Positions 60,169-64,000 of a DNA stretch of 64,000 nucleotides are shown one piece after another. The stretch's first letter is position 1. Each line of letters begins with the position of its first letter. Location of the stretch: positions 3,968,001 to 4,032,000 of the forward strand of contig CP021237.1 of NCBI GenBank assembly GCA_002151545.1, in the 5' to 3' direction. A program made the position numbers and the translations under genes. The notes beneath the pieces were generated by a model that saw nothing but the letters and a program-made list of their open reading frames with translations, was not told the DNA's origin and did no database searches. The DNA comes from Sphingobacteriaceae bacterium GW460-11-11-14-LB5 (GTDB lineage: Bacteria; Bacteroidota; Bacteroidia; Sphingobacteriales; Sphingobacteriaceae).

Positions 60169-63066
60169 TTAAAATAATCCCAGCTGCCCTTTATCGTCAA
60201 TATCGATATCATCCGGATTGGTGATCTCGAAATCGATCTTTTTAACAGGTTTTTCTTCTGCCTCGGGTTTATCTTCAGTTTTAACTTCTTCTTTTTTAAC
60301 AGGCGCAGGTTCTGGCTTAGGTTTTTCCACCACTGGCTTTTCTACCGCAGCAGGTTTTTCTTTTACTTCTGGTTGATCGGCTTTAACTGCAGGCACTTCT
60401 GCACGTTCGAATTTTGGCTTTGGCTGCACCACAACAGGTTCATCCTTAATTATTGCTTCAGGCTGCTCGTTATCCGTTACCGTTTCTTCATTGCTCACTT
60501 CTTCATCAGCCGCTGGTTCCTCATCCTCACTTTCTTCAATCGTTGTTTCTTCTGGTTCTTCAATGGCTACCTCAGGCTCTTCTAACACCACTTTTTGTAC
60601 ATCATGAGGGGATAGCCGATTGCCATTTGCTTTTAAGCCTTTAACATCAATCAGTTCTGCCAGGGTTAAATCCAAAGTTTCAGGAATTTGGGTTTTGCCT
60701 TTTAAAACATCAACGATAATTTTCGCTGCCGGATTAGAGGTAAGGAACAATAACCTCGATTTCTGCTCCTCGCTGATGAAAATAGTTTTTCGGCCAACAG
60801 ATTGCAGTTCAAATGCAAAACGTTTGATAAAATAGTTCTGCGCCTTGCCTTCGAAATGAACAGCAGCAAAAATCCGCTCCGGGTCAAATTTCTGAATCAA
60901 AATCAGTCCATCATCAAAGTGATTGCTGAGTTCGAAAGAACTTAATTCATAGTAACCATCTTTATGAACCTGTAAAATACGATCATCGCCATCAAATTCA
61001 CCCAGGTATTTTCCACGGCCATCCACATTTAGGCGTTTTAATAAATCATCGTACCAGATTTTCAGACCTGATAAGGTAGAAACCCCTTTACTCTTCAGAA
61101 TGATTTTTTTGACCGGATATTTCGAAATGATATTTCCCTGCGATCCACGCCCTTTAATGGCCACTTCTGCAAAATCCTGATCGAACTGAAGCTTGCGCAG
61201 TTTAGAATGCGGTTTCAGGGCAACGTTCACCACCTCAGCCTCACCATTTGGGTTAGCGGTAAAGTATAAAACCTTCGAACCTTTCGATCCCTTGGTTAAA
61301 TCGTATTCCTTATCGCGTGTTACCCCAACTACGGCAAACCTTTTAATATATGATGTACCACTTGCACCATCTTTATAAATCATGTTGTAAATGGTACGCT
61401 CATCGTTTTTCTTAAATACCTGGGCGTGAATAATGCCTTTGCCCACAAAGGTTTTATCAGCTACCTTGGTGATGATGCATTTACCATCTTCACGGAAGAC
61501 AATTATTTCATCGATATCCGAACAATCGGCCACAAATTCATCCTTACGTAAACCCGATCCGATAAATCCATCCTCCCGGTTCATGTATAGCTTCACGTTG
61601 GCCAGTGCCACCTTCGAAGCCTCTACCCGATCAAACAAACGGATTTCGGTTTTACGTTCTCTTCCCTTTCCGTATTTATCTTTCAGTTTCTGATACCAGG
61701 CAATGGCGTAATCGGTAAGGTGTTTTAAATGATTTTTAACCGCCTTAATCTCATCTTCCAGATTTTTCATCTGCTCATCGGCCTTTTTCACATCAAAACG
61801 GGTGATGCTACTCATGGGTTTATCAATCAGCTTCTTAAAATCCTCAGGCAAAATTTCGCGGTAAAGTGAAGGTTTAAACGGATCGAATAAAATGTGTAAT
61901 ACCTCAACTACGGTTTCAAAATTGGTTGAGTTTTCATATTCAGGATTTTTATACATCCCCTCCTGAATAAATATCTTAAGTAATGAACTAAAGAAAATTT
62001 TCTCCTGCAACTCGTGCAGACGAATCTCCAGCTCTCTTTTTAATAAATTTTTAGTGTGTTTTGTATTTTCAATCAGGATATCGTTTACACTCAAAAAGAG
62101 TGGCTTATCACCTTGAATAATACAGGTATTTGGCGAAATCGACACCTCACAGGCCGTAAAAGCATAAAGTGCATCAATGGTTACATCAGGTGAAATACCC
62201 GGTGCCAGGTGCACTACAATTTCTACATTGGCTGCCGTGTTATCCTCAATTTTTTTAATCTTGATTTTGCCTTTATCATTGGCCGATAAGATACTATCGA
62301 TAACCGAACCGGTGGTGGTACTGAATGGCACTTCGCTAATCACCAATGTCTTTTTATCTTTCTCGGTTATTTTTGCACGCACGCGGATTTTACCTCCACG
62401 CTGTCCTTCATTATAATTAGAGAAATCGGCCATACCACCCGTAAAGAAATCGGGCAATATATTGGGGCGCACGCCTCTCAGCGCATCTATCGAAGCATCA
62501 AGCAATTCGATAAAATTGTGCGGCATTACCTTAGTCGCCAAACCCACCGCAATACCTTCAGCACCCTGCGCCAATAACAAAGGGAATTTTACCGGTAAAG
62601 TTATCGGTTCGTTGTTACGCCCGTCGTAACTGAGTTGCCATTCGGTAGTATCGGGGTTAAACACCACATCGTTGGCAAATTTCGATAAACGTGCTTCAAT
62701 ATAACGTGGTGCCGCAGCACTATCACCAGTAACCGGATCACCCCAGTTACCCTGCATATCAATCAATAAATCTTTCTGACCAATCTGCACCATGGCATCA
62801 CCAATAGAAGCATCACCATGCGGGTGATATTTCATGGTGTTACCGATTACGTTGGCCGCCTTATTAAAACGCCCATCATCCATCTCCTTAAGCGAGTGCA
62901 TAATGCGTCGTTGAACAGGCTTTAGTCCATCGTTAATGTGCGGGACGGCCCTATCGAGAATTACATAAGACGCATAATCGAGAAACCAGTTTTCGTATAA
63001 ACCGTTGATTGGGGTTATGGTATGTTTGTGCTCTTCGTTTACGTTTTGATCTAATTCTTCACTCAT
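60169..63066 (-). CDS. parC: DNA topoisomerase IV subunit A
   Basis: A 965-residue type II topoisomerase A subunit. The active-site Tyr122 lies in AAPRYIEARLSKFA. The quinolone region reads HPHGDASIGDAMV, with Ala86 where E. coli GyrA has Ser83 (ParC Ser80), then Asp90. IIxAQGAEGIAVGLATKVMPHN-like and a partial beta-pinwheel follow; then, from about residue 810, an unstructured tail rich in Glu, Pro, Lys and Val. It decatenates daughter chromosomes with ParE. The gyrA-box of true GyrA was not found, supporting ParC. Confidence 0.92.
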   Translation of the reverse strand: MSEELDQNVNEEHKHTITPINGLYENWFLDYASYVILDRAVPHINDGLKPVQRRIMHSLKEMDDGRFNKAANVIGNTMKYHPHGDASIGDAMVQIGQKDLLIDMQGNWGDPVTGDSAAAPRYIEARLSKFANDVVFNPDTTEWQLSYDGRNNEPITLPVKFPLLLAQGAEGIAVGLATKVMPHNFIELLDASIDALRGVRPNILPDFFTGGMADFSNYNEGQRGGKIRVRAKITEKDKKTLVISEVPFSTTTGSVIDSILSANDKGKIKIKKIEDNTAANVEIVVHLAPGISPDVTIDALYAFTACEVSISPNTCIIQGDKPLFLSVNDILIENTKHTKNLLKRELEIRLHELQEKIFFSSLLKIFIQEGMYKNPEYENSTNFETVVEVLHILFDPFKPSLYREILPEDFKKLIDKPMSSITRFDVKKADEQMKNLEDEIKAVKNHLKHLTDYAIAWYQKLKDKYGKGRERKTEIRLFDRVEASKVALANVKLYMNREDGFIGSGLRKDEFVADCSDIDEIIVFREDGKCIITKVADKTFVGKGIIHAQVFKKNDERTIYNMIYKDGASGTSYIKRFAVVGVTRDKEYDLTKGSKGSKVLYFTANPNGEAEVVNVALKPHSKLRKLQFDQDFAEVAIKGRGSQGNIISKYPVKKIILKSKGVSTLSGLKIWYDDLLKRLNVDGRGKYLGEFDGDDRILQVHKDGYYELSSFELSNHFDDGLILIQKFDPERIFAAVHFEGKAQNYFIKRFAFELQSVGRKTIFISEEQKSRLLFLTSNPAAKIIVDVLKGKTQIPETLDLTLAELIDVKGLKANGNRLSPHDVQKVVLEEPEVAIEEPEETTIEESEDEEPAADEEVSNEETVTDNEQPEAIIKDEPVVVQPKPKFERAEVPAVKADQPEVKEKPAAVEKPVVEKPKPEPAPVKKEEVKTEDKPEAEEKPVKKIDFEITNPDDIDIDDKGQLGLF

Positions 63067-64000
63067 TTATTTACAAAAATTGGCAGCCGTAAATATAATA
63101 AAAATGATTTCATAGAATGAAGAGAGGTTATTCACATTTCAAGATCGAAAATTTGTTAAAAAACAAGGGCAAGCTGCGTTTTCCTTAGCGCTTGCAGTCA
63201 TTCCCGCGCAGGCGGAAACCACGCAGTGCTCAGCGAAGCTAATCTTAATGTTTGGATATTATAAAATGATTGCTCATCCTATCGACTGGTGTCTCACCTG
63301 CCGAAATCTAAACTTGTTTGTGTTGATTTGGAAAGCAAGGTTCTCCAGGTTTTGTGAATGTTTCCTCCGGCTTTCCGATGCGATCTTTTTTAGCCCCCCT
63401 GCTCTGCCCAGCACAGCAAAAAAGGATCTCCCCTTCAATCCGGTTTAGCAAAATCGTTTTGTGCTGCTATTGGGGGCTGCAGGATGTATAGAATGCCCCC
63501 AACTCCTCTTAAATATAAGGAGGAGCTGGATTGCGTGATAAATTTTAATGTTGGCGGCATTCCCGCGCAGGCCTATTGTGTGAATACATTTTTAGGGTTA
63601 GATTTTATAGGGCGTTGTGCTAAGCTAACCTTAATAGCCCATAGCTTTAACCGAAGAACGCCGTCAATCCCAAGTGGCAGGAGAATCAAAAAACAGGTGC
63701 ACAAATAATATAGTCAGCATTACCAAACCTGAAACGCAGTGGTTTTGTGTTCAACAATCATGATTCCAAGGTTAAAAGGTATTGAACACAAAACGAAGTG
63801 CCGCTGTTTTTTTGATGAGCCTGGGGCAGTGAGAAGCCACCTTGCTGGATTGACAAAGCGCTTTGGGTACTTTGGCGCTCCAAAGTAGCATGCCCCTGCG
63901 GCATAGAGCAGAAAAAACTTTATATTATCTGTGTCACAACGGTAGGAAGCTGATCGGTAGTGTGATCTGCAAAATAACGCTTTAATTATAGATTTCTCGA
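63067..64000. repeat. Non-coding end region with interspersed repeats
   Basis: No convincing gene. 63190-63245 and 63550-63580 share GCATTCCCGCGCAGGC-like sequence. 63371-63460 is C-rich (AGCCCCCCTGCTCTGCCC) with a GGGGGC partner at 63472. 63751-63806 has an inverted repeat GTTTTGTGTTCAA/TTGAACACAAAAC, and 63869-63888 is TACTTTGG-CGCT-CCAAAGTA. Some frames of 60-75 codons exist but lack protein-like composition. Confidence 0.5.

Noticed and set aside
63248..63708. Two frames of 66 and 74 codons at the end of the window
   Set aside because: Lie in repeat-rich DNA; no start context, no recognisable domain, odd codon use.

Overview
The window comes from the chromosome of a Bacteroidetes bacterium, most likely Pedobacter or a close relative in the Sphingobacteriaceae. 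Reasons: AT-rich DNA, few Shine-Dalgarno sites, promoters of the TAnnTTTG type, a detached atpD-atpC pair with a very short epsilon subunit, a large IspG with an inserted domain, a fused HemC-HemD, a PnuT transporter under a TPP riboswitch, and many DUF4230/ORF6N/OM-barrel-type proteins. No transposase, tRNA, rRNA, CRISPR array or prophage was seen.

Layout. 1-5.5 kb: a cut-off acyltransferase, a peroxiredoxin, an RmlD-like reductase, atpD-atpC and a lipoprotein hydrolase. 5.9-23.8 kb: one long plus-strand block with the whole isoleucine/valine/leucine pathway (ilvE, ilvD, ilvB, ilvN, ilvC, leuC, leuD, leuB, leuA, ilvA), interspersed with small unrelated genes (methyltransferase, ORF6N protein, VOC, DinB, ABM, a twin-ATPase ABC protein, cupin). 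Two short leader peptides, one rich in Leu/Val (5932-6069) and one rich in Ile (7779-7856), each followed by an intrinsic terminator and each able to form a competing hairpin, look like two separate attenuators, one ahead of ilvE and one ahead of ilvD. 24-31 kb: DUF4230 protein, lipoprotein, ABC ATPase, a PIN toxin-antitoxin pair, an ECF sigma/anti-sigma pair and two envelope beta-barrel candidates.

31-41.8 kb: a minus-strand tetrapyrrole cluster (hemA, hemCD, hemB, hemL, hemE, hemJ) that makes protoporphyrin precursors from glutamyl-tRNA; a two-component system with a small membrane protein and a zeta-toxin-like pair sit inside it. 42-57 kb: hydrolases, a mechanosensitive channel, ispG, RDD, LiaF-like and PspC envelope-stress proteins, MlaE/MlaF lipid transport, a VapC module, a methyltransferase, msrA, and a TPP-riboswitch operon (pnuT plus an acyl-CoA-dehydrogenase-like flavoenzyme). 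58-63 kb: a secreted S15-type peptidase and topoisomerase IV subunit A. The last 0.9 kb has no convincing gene.

The most unusual feature is in the gaps. Many intergenic stretches are mosaics of degenerate 7-base tandem units (AAGGTTT, GACTTTA, TACGCTC, GGAAGTC types). They usually start at or just inside a stop codon. In one case ten units are inserted into the TPP riboswitch, and in another ten units lie inside the ispG coding sequence in frame. Other interspersed families are also present: paired CCCCTAAATCCCC hairpins flanking leuC, GTCAT...ATGAC hairpins, and AATCTGTGTAATCA units.
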